Shown here: positions 39,264 to 46,119 of the stretch, piece after piece
How the letters are laid out: each line of letters starts with the position of its first letter
How positions within the stretch are numbered: position 1 is the stretch's first letter
Virus record (IMG/VR): IMGVR_UViG_3300048597_000307
Coordinates: 1-52,325 of that record
DNA length: 52,325 nt
Direction: 5' to 3' (one strand)
Origin: a virus
Position numbers and translations under genes: made by a program
The notes under the pieces: model-generated
Databases searched by the model: none
Seen by the model: the letters and a program-made list of their open reading frames with translations, nothing else
What the model was told of the DNA's origin: nothing

Positions 39264-39664
39264 GACGCCCGCTGCTGGTCCCCATCCTGGCCATCCTGCT
39301 CCTGCTCGCCGTGGCCGTCCCGGCGCAAGCCGTGGACCTGTCCGGCTACCGACGCCCGCCATTGCCGCAGCGCGTCACCGTCCCGGAGGGTGCGCACCTG
39401 GTGCGCTACGTGGTCAACACCAGTCGCGGCGGTACGCTCACCTACATGGTAGGCGGCGCCACCTCGCAGCGGGACGCTGACCCCGGCGAGCGGTATGTGC
39501 TGTTTGCCGCCTACCCCGGCGATTTCCTCTATATGTCCGTCCAGAACGCCGGCGACCGGGGCGAGGTGTCCTGCGCCATCTACGTAGACCGGCAGCTTGT
39601 GCAGCAGGCGGAGAGTGACGCCGCCTATGGGATTGCGAGCTGCCAGGCGCAGACGCCGAACTGA
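39260..39664 (+). CDS. Secreted MmpS-like protein
   Basis: A 134-residue protein with a clear signal peptide (residues 1-24: MRRPLLVP, LAILLLLAVAVP, AQA). The mature part (VRYVVNTSRGGTLTYMVGG; RYVLFAAYPGDFLYMSVQNAG; VSCAIYVDRQLVQQAESDAAYGIASCQ) has the beta pattern and paired cysteines of MmpS-like secreted domains. It would be exported by the infected cell or lysogen. Role unknown; surface alteration during lysogeny is one possibility. Confidence 0.55.
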   Translation: MRRPLLVPILAILLLLAVAVPAQAVDLSGYRRPPLPQRVTVPEGAHLVRYVVNTSRGGTLTYMVGGATSQRDADPGERYVLFAAYPGDFLYMSVQNAGDRGEVSCAIYVDRQLVQQAESDAAYGIASCQAQTPN

Positions 39665-39682
39665 CTGCGAATATTCGCAGTC
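39663..39682. promoter_or_regulatory. Dispersed palindrome, copy 4 (perfect)
   Basis: GACTGCGAA-TA-TTCGCAGTC between two convergent genes. As at 18898, the upstream gene's TGA stop is formed with the first two bases of the palindrome. Confidence 0.75.
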
Positions 39683-39684
39683 AA

Positions 39685-40002
39685 TCACTGGCAGGACGGC
39701 GCCGGCGACCATCGCCCCGCGCCATCCTGCACCTGCTGCGCACCGCAGTTCTTGCAGCGGCGCGTGCCATCCGGCTCGACCGGCCCCCAGCGATGCCGCA
39801 CGATGCGCTGCCCGGTCGGCCGGCCGCCCGTGCTCGCCACTGCGGCCAGCTTGCGCACGTCGGCGGCAGAGAACGCCCAGTACGTCCCCACCCGCTGCCC
39901 GATAGGCTTGCCGCTGCGCTCGTAGCGCAGGGCAAGCGCGCGCACCGTTTTGGGTGATTTTCCGGTCATCTGCGCTGCTTGGGTCACGCTGTACATTTTC
40001 AT
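39685..40002 (-). CDS. HTH (excisionase/MerR-like) protein with Cys motif
   Basis: A 105-residue protein. Residues 1-52 (MKMYSVTQAAQMTGKSPKTV in outline, then GTYWAFSAADVRKLAAV) look like a winged HTH of the excisionase/HTH_17 type. The C-terminal part has C-x-x-C (RRCKNCGAQQV) and a last Cys. It could be the recombination directionality factor for the integrase or a transcription factor. I prefer ATG 40002 (AGGGAG upstream) over ATG 39996. Confidence 0.6.
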   Translation of the reverse strand: MKMYSVTQAAQMTGKSPKTVRALALRYERSGKPIGQRVGTYWAFSAADVRKLAAVASTGGRPTGQRIVRHRWGPVEPDGTRRCKNCGAQQVQDGAGRWSPAPSCQ

Positions 40003-40084
40003 GCTCCCTATTGTACATCTGTCCTCCTCGTAACTGCCGCAAAAACGGGGCGGCCTGTGCGACCGCCCCACCGTGCCGGCGTGC

Positions 40085-40594
40085 CTACTTGCTGGCCCGG
40101 GCGACCTTCGTCGTCTGCGGGTCGGCCCAGCCCTGCTCTTTCAGGTTCTGCGCCCACATCCTCACAAACGGCCCCATGTCCCGTTGGAAGCGGACGTTGA
40201 TGAGGGTGCGGCTGCCCTGGCGGTGGTATTTCGCCCGGTAGCTGCCCAGCGGATGCTGCGTGATTTCCGTCGGCTCCCAGGCGTCGGCGGTGAAGACGAC
40301 TTCCGGGTCCATCATCACATCACCCTCCTGGACGAAATAATGCATCACGGCGACGGCCGGCACCACACCCCCAGCGCCGAGCGTCGTCACCCGTTCAATC
40401 ACCAACGGCATATAGTTCGCCTTCGTCAGCTTGACGGATGTCACCTCGCCCTTCTGCCACTTCTCCCACAACCCGTGGGCCTTCAGGATGCCTTCAATCC
40501 GTACCTGCATGATGGGCCGTTTGGCGGCCGTGGTGGCCGTGGTCTGCGCGTCGGTCTGGTGGCCGGTCTGGACTGTCTGTGTGCTGCCGTTCAT
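40085..40594 (-). CDS. Phage protein of unknown function (possibly DUF6908-like)
   Basis: A 169-residue protein. After a Thr/Gln-rich N-terminus comes IEGILKAHGLWEKWQKGEVTSVKLTKANY and the notable MDPEVVFTADAWEPTEITQH, similar to DUF6908-type phage proteins by memory only. It is controlled by a divergent promoter that shares a 17-bp operator with the amidoligase operon, so it belongs to the repressor regulon. Confidence 0.6.
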   Translation of the reverse strand: MNGSTQTVQTGHQTDAQTTATTAAKRPIMQVRIEGILKAHGLWEKWQKGEVTSVKLTKANYMPLVIERVTTLGAGGVVPAVAVMHYFVQEGDVMMDPEVVFTADAWEPTEITQHPLGSYRAKYHRQGSRTLINVRFQRDMGPFVRMWAQNLKEQGWADPQTTKVARASK

Positions 40595-40622
40595 GGTTTG
40601 TTCCCTTTCGTCTTGCGCTAAA

Positions 40623-40639
40623 TTTCTTGCCTGCTGAAA
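40623..40639. promoter_or_regulatory. 17-bp operator at the leftward 40.6-kb promoter
   Basis: TTTCT-TGCCTGC-TGAAA, abutting the leftward -10 on its downstream side. Confidence 0.6.
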
Positions 40640-40668
40640 ACATTAGCATGTTTGGCTATGTTTGTCTA
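40640..40668 (-). promoter_or_regulatory. Leftward promoter of the divergent pair
   Basis: Minus strand TAGACA (complement of 40663-40668), 17-bp spacer, TAATGT (complement of 40640-40645). The -35/spacer sequence GACAAACATAGCCAA is identical to that of the opposed promoter at 40710-40738. Confidence 0.65.
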
Positions 40669-40685
40669 GTGCCTGAACCTTAAAA

Positions 40686-40702
40686 TTTCAGTCTCTTTGA
40701 AA
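40686..40702. promoter_or_regulatory. 17-bp operator between divergent promoters
   Basis: TTTCA-GTCTCTT-TGAAA, a perfect 5-bp dyad, seven bases upstream of the rightward -35 and 17 bases from the leftward one. Confidence 0.75.
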
Positions 40703-40709
40703 TTTTGTA

Positions 40710-40738
40710 TTGACAAACATAGCCAAGTGTGCTAATCT
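40710..40738 (+). promoter_or_regulatory. Rightward promoter of the amidoligase operon
   Basis: TTGACA (40710-40715), 17-bp spacer, TAATCT (40733-40738). A weaker operator-like site (TGTCA-ACGGCAA-GCAAA, 40741-40757) follows the -10. Confidence 0.75.
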
Positions 40739-40782
40739 GTTGTCAACGGCAAGCAAAACCCTAGTTGCACAGGAGACGACAG

Positions 40783-41571
40783 ATGACAAGCCAGTTGACC
40801 TCTCAGAATATCCGGTTCGGTGTCGAAATTGAATGCCTCATTCCGTCGGCTTACTCCGACATCTTCGTCCCTGGTGGCTATCACAACGGCAACCCCTTGT
40901 TGGGCGAGGGGCTCACCGGTTGGAACTGCCAGCATGACGGCAGCATCCGAACGGAAACCGGCTACGTAGGTGTCGAAGTTGTCTCCGGTGTCCTCTCCGG
41001 TGAAGACGGTCTGGTGCAGGTGGTGGCCGTGTTTGACCAGCTCAAGGCCATGGGTGCCAAGGTCAACGATTCCACCGGTCTGCATGTCCACATCGACGGC
41101 CGGCATATCCCCGACAGCCGGATTGCCGAACTGGTAGCCAACTATCGGGCCTACGAACGTCTGCTGTACGGGGTAAACGGCAAGAAGGCTGTCACCCGTT
41201 GGAACAACAGCACATACTGCAAGCCCTCTCACCTGTGGGGCACTGAGGGGTCAGCTTCGGTTGACCGGTATCGCGGCTTGAATCTGAAAAACTACTACAA
41301 CTACACCCAAAAGAAGACCGTCGAATTTCGCATGTTCGCCGGTACGTTGGATGCCGAAGTAGTTGTCGGGATTCTCTACATCCTCACCGGTCTGGTAGTT
41401 CGGACCCTCAACGACGGCACGTTTGCCGAGGATGCCGGACAGACGGCTGCACAGCAATTTCGCTCCTTCGGTGAGATGTTCCGGGGCACCCAGTATCGAA
41501 TTATCCCGGATGCACCGGTTTGGGACGTGTTGCTCCCTCTTGGCAAGTTGACCAAAAAGGCCAACATCTAA
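40783..41571 (+). CDS. Amidoligase-family (COOH-NH2 ligase) enzyme
   Basis: A 262-residue protein of the glutamine-synthetase-like amidoligase family (Amidoligase_2). FGVEIE carries Glu15/Glu17, then come HDGSIRTETGYVGVEVVSG (51-69), STGLHVHIDG with His101/His103, RYRGLNLKNYYNY and KTVEFRMFAGTLD (Glu181, Arg183). These are the expected metal/ATP-binding positions. The enzymes form amide bonds between carboxyl and amino groups in peptide modification or wall-like compounds. AGGAG precedes ATG 40783. The glutamine amidotransferase downstream is the typical partner. Confidence 0.85.
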   Translation: MTSQLTSQNIRFGVEIECLIPSAYSDIFVPGGYHNGNPLLGEGLTGWNCQHDGSIRTETGYVGVEVVSGVLSGEDGLVQVVAVFDQLKAMGAKVNDSTGLHVHIDGRHIPDSRIAELVANYRAYERLLYGVNGKKAVTRWNNSTYCKPSHLWGTEGSASVDRYRGLNLKNYYNYTQKKTVEFRMFAGTLDAEVVVGILYILTGLVVRTLNDGTFAEDAGQTAAQQFRSFGEMFRGTQYRIIPDAPVWDVLLPLGKLTKKANI

Positions 41572-41747
41572 GGCAACAGGGGCAAGACAAGGGACCGGAT
41601 ACTCAATCCGGTCTCTTGGTTAAAAGCCCCTAGAACGGCCTGGAACGGTTCAGACGGGCAAAACGGCAAATGTACTTTCAGCATTGCACAAACAAACGTC
41701 GGCCATCCTGTACAGCCAGTGAGCCGAATTTCAATGAAGGTGAAATC

Positions 41748-42359
41748 ATGATTGCACTCACACACCGGGGCACAGGGACCGACATCGTGGCCGGTATCGT
41801 CTCGGAACTCGGGGGCAAGCTGCAAACGGTCTCCGACAAACACACGGCCTACACTGCGCGGATGGACCGGCTGCTGCTGCTCGGGGGTGCCGACGTAAGC
41901 CCCTTTTTCTATGGTGAGCCGATTATTGATGCTCAACCCCCAGACCGCGACCGTGACGTCGTTGAATGGATTCTCGTTCGCCGTGCCATCACGGAACGGG
42001 TCCCCATCCTGGGTATCTGCCGGGGGCACCAGATGCTCGCCGTCGCCCACGGGGGCACGTTGTGGCAGGACATTGTCAACGGCCCCGGGGCCTACGAGCA
42101 TGGCACCTATCACAAGCTGAACCAGGTGCATAGCAAGCTGGCCGGTCGGTTGCCCACGCGAACGGTCAACAGCCTGCATCACCAGGCTGTGCGCGTGGTG
42201 CCGTTCGGTTTCGATGTGGCAGCACGCTCGCCCGACGGCATTATCGAATCGGTCTATCGCCCGGGCGCGCTGGGGGTTCAGTGGCACCCGGAGCTGCTCT
42301 ATCCGCGAGACCGCAAGTGGTTGGGGCTCTTTCAGTGGTGGTGGGACGGTCTCAAATGA
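41748..42359 (+). CDS. Class I glutamine amidotransferase-like (peptidase C26 type)
   Basis: A 203-residue protein with the triad nucleophile Cys91 in LGICRGHQMLAVAHGG and the His180/Glu182 pair in GVQWHPELL, plus LLLLGGADVSPFFYGE typical of gamma-glutamyl hydrolases. It may remove gamma-glutamyl groups or supply ammonia for the amidoligase encoded just before it. ATG 41748 has GAAGGTGA upstream. The 41572-41747 gap holds a hairpin (GACCGGAT/ATCCGGTC, near 41600-41620) without a T-run. Confidence 0.85.
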   Translation: MIALTHRGTGTDIVAGIVSELGGKLQTVSDKHTAYTARMDRLLLLGGADVSPFFYGEPIIDAQPPDRDRDVVEWILVRRAITERVPILGICRGHQMLAVAHGGTLWQDIVNGPGAYEHGTYHKLNQVHSKLAGRLPTRTVNSLHHQAVRVVPFGFDVAARSPDGIIESVYRPGALGVQWHPELLYPRDRKWLGLFQWWWDGLK

Positions 42360-42390
42360 CCGTCCCCCAAAACTCGTAAGGGGGGGTTAC

Positions 42391-42420
42391 TTGCAACCGC
42401 TAGAACAAAAGTGCTATCCT
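42391..42420 (+). promoter_or_regulatory. Candidate internal promoter with LexA-like motif
   Basis: TTGCAA (42391-42396), 18-bp spacer, TATCCT (42415-42420). The spacer contains TAGAACAAAAGTGCTA (42401-42416), found again with one change at 49963-49978 inside another promoter. A half-site of the dispersed palindrome (TTCGCAGTC, 42443-42451) follows. Confidence 0.5.
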
Positions 42421-42479
42421 GTCTGCACATCGCATTGCCATCTTCGCAGTCAACATCTAACAGCGAACGGTAAGAGGTC

Positions 42480-42692
42480 ATGAACGAAGAAACCATTGCC
42501 CTCATGGGAGAGCTGGTCGAGTTGCCGCACCTATGGGGCGTCCAGCACTTGCCGGAAGATTGCCCGCTAGGCCCCACCGGCTATCTGGTCAACATTGGGT
42601 ATGAGCACTTCTGGGCCGCCGACCTGCCGTCGGCGCTCCGGCGGGCGCTCGCATTCGCCAAAGGAGAGAAGGATGCAATTCGCCGACAGTGA
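42480..42692 (+). CDS. Small protein, unknown
   Basis: A 70-residue protein with AAGAGG before ATG 42480 (LMGELVELPHLWGVQHLPED, GYEHFWAADLPSALRRALAF). Its alpha/beta look is similar to small phage proteins that precede PP-loop enzymes. Its end overlaps the next gene by 20 bases. Confidence 0.55.
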   Translation: MNEETIALMGELVELPHLWGVQHLPEDCPLGPTGYLVNIGYEHFWAADLPSALRRALAFAKGEKDAIRRQ

Positions 42693-43416
42693 CGAGCTGT
42701 GCGCGTACATCCGGCAGCAAACGGACACCGTCTTGCTCAGCTTCAGCCGGGGCAAGGACAGCATCGCCGCCTACGTCAAGCTGCGCCGGCACGGCTTCCG
42801 CATCGTGCCCGTGCACTATCACCTAGTGCCGCACCTCTCGTTTATCGACGAGAGCCTGGCCTACTACGAACGCATCTTCGGGACCAAGATTTACGACCTG
42901 CCGGCGCCAGGGCTGTACGGCATGTGGAATGAGTTCGTCTACCAGCCGCCCGAACGGCTGCGCCACATCGAACGTCTGAACCTGGAAACTTACACCTATG
43001 ACCAGCTTTTTGCCATCGTGAAGCTGGCCGTCGGGCTCCCGCTCGACACTTACACCGCCGTCGGCGTGACCATGAACGACAGCCTGAACCGGCGCGCGAC
43101 CATCAACAAGCATGGCCCCGTCAACCAGGGCCGGAAGCAGTTCTTTCCCATCTACGACTACAACCGCAGCCGCATCATCTCGGAGGTGCGGGAGAGCGGC
43201 ATCTCGCTGCCGAAGGATTACCGGATGTTCGGACGCAGCTTTGACGGCATCGACCACCGCTTTCTGGCCCCCATCCGGGAGCATTACCCGGAGGATTACG
43301 CCCGCATTCTTGAATACTTCCCGCTCGCCGGTCTGGAACTGGACCGCATGGCCTATCGACAGGCGTACTACGCCGCAAAAGGATTGATTCATGAGCCTCA
43401 ACTTGACCTTGAATGA
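42673..43416 (+). CDS. PAPS-reductase-like PP-loop enzyme (second copy type)
   Basis: A 247-residue adenine-nucleotide alpha-hydrolase. The PP-loop is SFSRGKDS (23-30), with YVKLRRHGFRIVPVHYHLVP (the strand after the loop) and a C-terminal region rich in Arg/Tyr. It lacks the paired Cys and GRGVPPP block of the DndC-like protein at 19156, so the two are different subfamilies. Such enzymes are common in phages beside ParB-like genes; the substrate is unknown. AAGGAG precedes ATG 42673. Confidence 0.75.
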   Translation: MQFADSDELCAYIRQQTDTVLLSFSRGKDSIAAYVKLRRHGFRIVPVHYHLVPHLSFIDESLAYYERIFGTKIYDLPAPGLYGMWNEFVYQPPERLRHIERLNLETYTYDQLFAIVKLAVGLPLDTYTAVGVTMNDSLNRRATINKHGPVNQGRKQFFPIYDYNRSRIISEVRESGISLPKDYRMFGRSFDGIDHRFLAPIREHYPEDYARILEYFPLAGLELDRMAYRQAYYAAKGLIHEPQLDLE

Positions 43417-43840
43417 CGACGACAGCAGCCTGAGCCTGGACGGCGACAACCCGCCGGCCGTCCAGTTGGAAACGGAAGCCTGGCAAGTCTCGCCGGACGT
43501 CGCCTTTGCCGATGTGGACATCGAGGATACGGCCGAGGCTGAAATCTCGGAAGCCTTGCAGCAGTTTAAGCAGAAGGCGACGCGCGAAGAGCAGCGCATG
43601 CTCGACGCCACCGACAGCGAGTTCTGGGTTGCCCTGTGCTTCCAGAACCGGGCGCAGAAGGAGGAGTTTCTCCGCCGGCTTGACATTCTGGACCTGGGCG
43701 ACAAGTACCTGGACGGCATGGCCGTCGCCAACCGTCTGGCCATCGACCTCGAAACGACCTTCGAGGGTATGCCCATCCGCACCATCGACAGCAAGCTGAC
43801 CGGCATGGCGCCGGACCTTGACGAGCCCTATCCCGTCTGA
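43391..43840 (+). CDS. Acidic protein preceding the terminase operon, unknown
   Basis: A 149-residue strongly acidic protein. Its N-terminus is disordered-looking (NLTLNDDDSSLSLDGDN), the middle helical (ISEALQQFKQKATREEQRMLDATDSEFWVALCFQ; QKEEFLRRLDILDLGDKYLDGMAVANRLAI). Similar helical proteins often lie just before packaging genes of siphoviruses. It is the last gene before a strong terminator. Confidence 0.6.
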   Translation: MSLNLTLNDDDSSLSLDGDNPPAVQLETEAWQVSPDVAFADVDIEDTAEAEISEALQQFKQKATREEQRMLDATDSEFWVALCFQNRAQKEEFLRRLDILDLGDKYLDGMAVANRLAIDLETTFEGMPIRTIDSKLTGMAPDLDEPYPV

Positions 43841-43868
43841 TAGGCTGTAGATGGGTATGGGCTACCTG

Positions 43869-43914
43869 GCAAGAGGGGTGCACTGCGGCGGATAGTGCCC
43901 CCTCTTGCTTTTTT
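43869..43914 (+). terminator. Intrinsic terminator of the amidoligase/PP-loop operon
   Basis: Arms GCAAGAGGGG(T)GCACT and AGTGCCCCCTCTTGC pair over 15 bp with one bulge and a 9-base loop, followed by TTTTTT (43909-43914). Its last bases are shared with the -35 of the next promoter. Confidence 0.9.
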
Positions 43915-43934
43915 GCTTGCGGCGGGCTTACAAT
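43905..43934 (+). promoter_or_regulatory. Promoter of the packaging operon
   Basis: TTGCTT (43905-43910), 18-bp spacer, TACAAT (43929-43934), overlapping the terminator of the previous unit. The start would lie near 43941, upstream of the hairpin at 43960. Confidence 0.6.
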
Positions 43935-43959
43935 AAGGGTATATCGCTGTTGGGGAGAT

Positions 43960-43995
43960 GAGCGCCACCGTCTATTCGGGGCGCTCTTTTTGTTT
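43960..43995 (+). terminator. Leader terminator/attenuator of the packaging operon
   Basis: GAGCGCC pairs with GGCGCTC (7 bp, plus three inner pairs after a bulge), followed by TTTTTGTTT. It lies between the promoter and the first gene (44013), so transcription of the operon must read through or depend on antitermination. Confidence 0.7.
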
Positions 43996-44012
43996 CCCAG
44001 GAGGGATATCAC

Positions 44013-44168
44013 ATGAACGGTCTCATGAGTCGTCTGCGCAACAGCGCCGTCGGGCGCGGCATTGCCGGGGTAGGGAATCGCGTGCGCGGCGCTATCAGCC
44101 GCATGCGTGGCGGCGGCGGACGGCGTGCCGGCGGCGGCAGCACTACCAACAGCCCGCGCGGCCGGTAA
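44013..44168 (+). CDS. Small Arg/Gly-rich basic protein
   Basis: A 51-residue protein with a strong Shine-Dalgarno (CCAGGAGGG) before ATG 44013. Composition: many Arg and Gly (NRVRGAISRMRGGGGRRAGGG), no acidic residue. It could bind nucleic acid (leader RNA, DNA near the packaging site) but no family is recognised. Confidence 0.55.
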   Translation: MNGLMSRLRNSAVGRGIAGVGNRVRGAISRMRGGGGRRAGGGSTTNSPRGR

Positions 44169-44175
44169 TAGGAGC

Positions 44176-44199
44176 AGTGGGGAGGTCCCTCTCCCCACT
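44176..44199 (+). terminator. Hairpin before small terminase gene
   Basis: AGTGGGGAG and CTCCCCACT, 9-bp perfect arms with a 6-base loop, followed by ATTAGC, not a T-run. It may separate or stabilise messages upstream of the terminase gene. Confidence 0.5.
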
Positions 44200-44213
44200 A
44201 TTAGCAATCCAAC

Positions 44214-44711
44214 ATGACCGAAGCAGCTACTAGCGCCAGGCGCATCGCCGTCAAAGAGCGTCGCGCCCTGGCCCTGGACCTGCGCAAGCAGGGCGGGACC
44301 TACCGCAAGATTGCCGACATCCTGCGCAAGCAGCCGGGCGTCAGTCCCAAATACGACTTTTCCCAGGCGTATGAGGACGTCAAAGCGGAGCTCGACCGGC
44401 TCAACGCTGAGAACGCCGAGAGCGCCGAGGAGCTGCGCCGGTTGCAGGCGGAGCAGCTCACGGAACTGTACAGCAAGTATTACGCCGCGGCGGCCAAGGG
44501 CGACATCGGGGCGCTGGACCGTATCTTGTCCATCATGGACCGCCTTGCCAAACTCTATGGCCTCTACACCAACACCGTCAACGTGGCAGGCGAGGTGAAG
44601 CAATCCGGGACGCTCACCCATGCCGGCAGCGTAGACGTCCAGCATATCGTGCCGCAGGTGCGCATCTTCATCCCGGACAATGGCAGAGGCGACAGCACCA
44701 TCAGCGATTGA
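44214..44711 (+). CDS. terS: Terminase small subunit
   Basis: A 165-residue protein. An N-terminal HTH-like segment (RRALALDLRKQGGTYRKIADILRK) is followed by a coiled-coil region (VKAELDRLNAENAESAEELRRLQ) and LDRILSIMDRLAKLYGLY, a pattern typical of phage small terminases. It overlaps the large subunit gene by 32 bases. It recognises the packaging site and delivers DNA to the motor. Confidence 0.8.
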   Translation: MTEAATSARRIAVKERRALALDLRKQGGTYRKIADILRKQPGVSPKYDFSQAYEDVKAELDRLNAENAESAEELRRLQAEQLTELYSKYYAAAAKGDIGALDRILSIMDRLAKLYGLYTNTVNVAGEVKQSGTLTHAGSVDVQHIVPQVRIFIPDNGRGDSTISD

Positions 44712-46119
44712 CATCAGCCCGCAGCCCGGGCAGCAAACCGCGTTCCTGAGTTCCACCGCCGACGTCGTCGTCTACGGCGGCGCCGCAGGGGGCGGCAAAT
44801 CCTGGGGCCTGCTGCTGGAACCTCTCCGGCACATTGACAAAGCGCAGTTCAACTGCGTCATATTCCGCAGAACCTACGCCCAGGTCACCAACCCCGGCGG
44901 TCTCTGGGACCAGAGCATGAAACTCTACAGCAGCATCGAAGGCGCACGCGGCAAAGGCGGCAACCTCGAATGGTCTTTCCCGTCGGGCGCCCGGGTGAAG
45001 TTCGGCAACCTGCAGCACGCTGGCGACGAGTATAACTACCAGGGCAGCGAGATTGCGCTCATCTGTTTCGACGAGCTGACACACTTTGAGGAGGCGCAAT
45101 TCTGGTATCTGTTCAGCCGCAACCGCTCGCTCTCCGGCACCCGCCCCTACATCCGAGCCTCCACCAACCCCGACGCCGACAGTTGGGTCGCCAAGCTTAT
45201 CGAGTGGTGGATAGACCCGGACACCGGCTATCCCATCCCCCAGCGGGCGGGCCGGTTGCGCTACTTCGCCCGCGTGGCCGACGTCGTGGAGTGGGCCGAT
45301 ACGCCCGAGGAGCTGACCGCCCGCTTCCCCCATCTGCCGATTACGCCGAAGTCGTTCACCTTCATTCCGGCCAAGCTCAGCGACAACCGCAAGCTGATGG
45401 AAGCGGACCCCGGCTATCTCGCCAACCTCATGGCCCTGCCGCTCGTCGAGCGGGAGCGGTTGCTGGGGGGCAACTGGAAGATACGGCCGGATGCGGGCAA
45501 AGTTTTCAACCGCAGTTGGTTCGATATCGTGCCGGAAGCGCCCAGCCGGGGCCTGGCCTGTCTGTTCTGGGACCTGGCATCCACCGAGAAGGAGCTGGCC
45601 GCCGATGACCCCTCCTTTACGGCGGCGGTGCTGATGCAGATGACCGACGGCGCATTCTACGTCCGGGATTGTCTTGCCTTCCAGGGCGGCCCGGCCGAGG
45701 TGGAGCAGCGTTTCCTCAGCCATACTGCACTGGTGCAGCAGCAGATGCGGGCGCTCAACATCCCGCTCATCGTGCGCTGGGAAGTGGAACCGGGCAGCGC
45801 CGGGCGGCGCGAGGCGGCACGCTTTGTCAAGATGCTGCGTGGCATTGACGCCGGCGGCATCCCGGCCGAAGGTGACAAGCTGGTCAGGGCTCGACCCCTG
45901 GCGGCGCAGGCGCAGGTGCGGAATGTATTGCTCGCAGCGGGCGAGTGGAATGAGCGTTGGCTCAGCCATATGCACGCTGTGCCCACCGGGGCGCACATGG
46001 ACATCATGGACGCATCTTCCGGTGCATTTAACGTCCTGGTCGCCGGGCCGACCCGCCGGGCGACATCCAAGGAATATGGCAGCAAGACGCCGCAACAGCG
46101 GCGAAGGCGAGGCAGATGA
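44680..46119 (+). CDS. terL: Terminase large subunit
   Basis: A 479-residue packaging motor. Walker A is GGAAGGGKS (33-41), Walker B LICFDELTHF (Asp131, Glu132), coupling region IRASTNPD; the RNase H-like nuclease has FWDLAS (Asp298) and DD (309-310) and further acidic residues near DIMDAS towards the end. It belongs to the Terminase_6-like group with separate ATPase and nuclease. The overlapping terS start/stop arrangement is typical. Confidence 0.92.
   Translation: MAEATAPSAIDISPQPGQQTAFLSSTADVVVYGGAAGGGKSWGLLLEPLRHIDKAQFNCVIFRRTYAQVTNPGGLWDQSMKLYSSIEGARGKGGNLEWSFPSGARVKFGNLQHAGDEYNYQGSEIALICFDELTHFEEAQFWYLFSRNRSLSGTRPYIRASTNPDADSWVAKLIEWWIDPDTGYPIPQRAGRLRYFARVADVVEWADTPEELTARFPHLPITPKSFTFIPAKLSDNRKLMEADPGYLANLMALPLVERERLLGGNWKIRPDAGKVFNRSWFDIVPEAPSRGLACLFWDLASTEKELAADDPSFTAAVLMQMTDGAFYVRDCLAFQGGPAEVEQRFLSHTALVQQQMRALNIPLIVRWEVEPGSAGRREAARFVKMLRGIDAGGIPAEGDKLVRARPLAAQAQVRNVLLAAGEWNERWLSHMHAVPTGAHMDIMDASSGAFNVLVAGPTRRATSKEYGSKTPQQRRRRGR

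Noticed and set aside
44701-46095. A 464-codon minus-strand open frame under the large terminase gene
   Set aside because: Fully antisense to a gene with clear Walker and nuclease motifs; no independent evidence.
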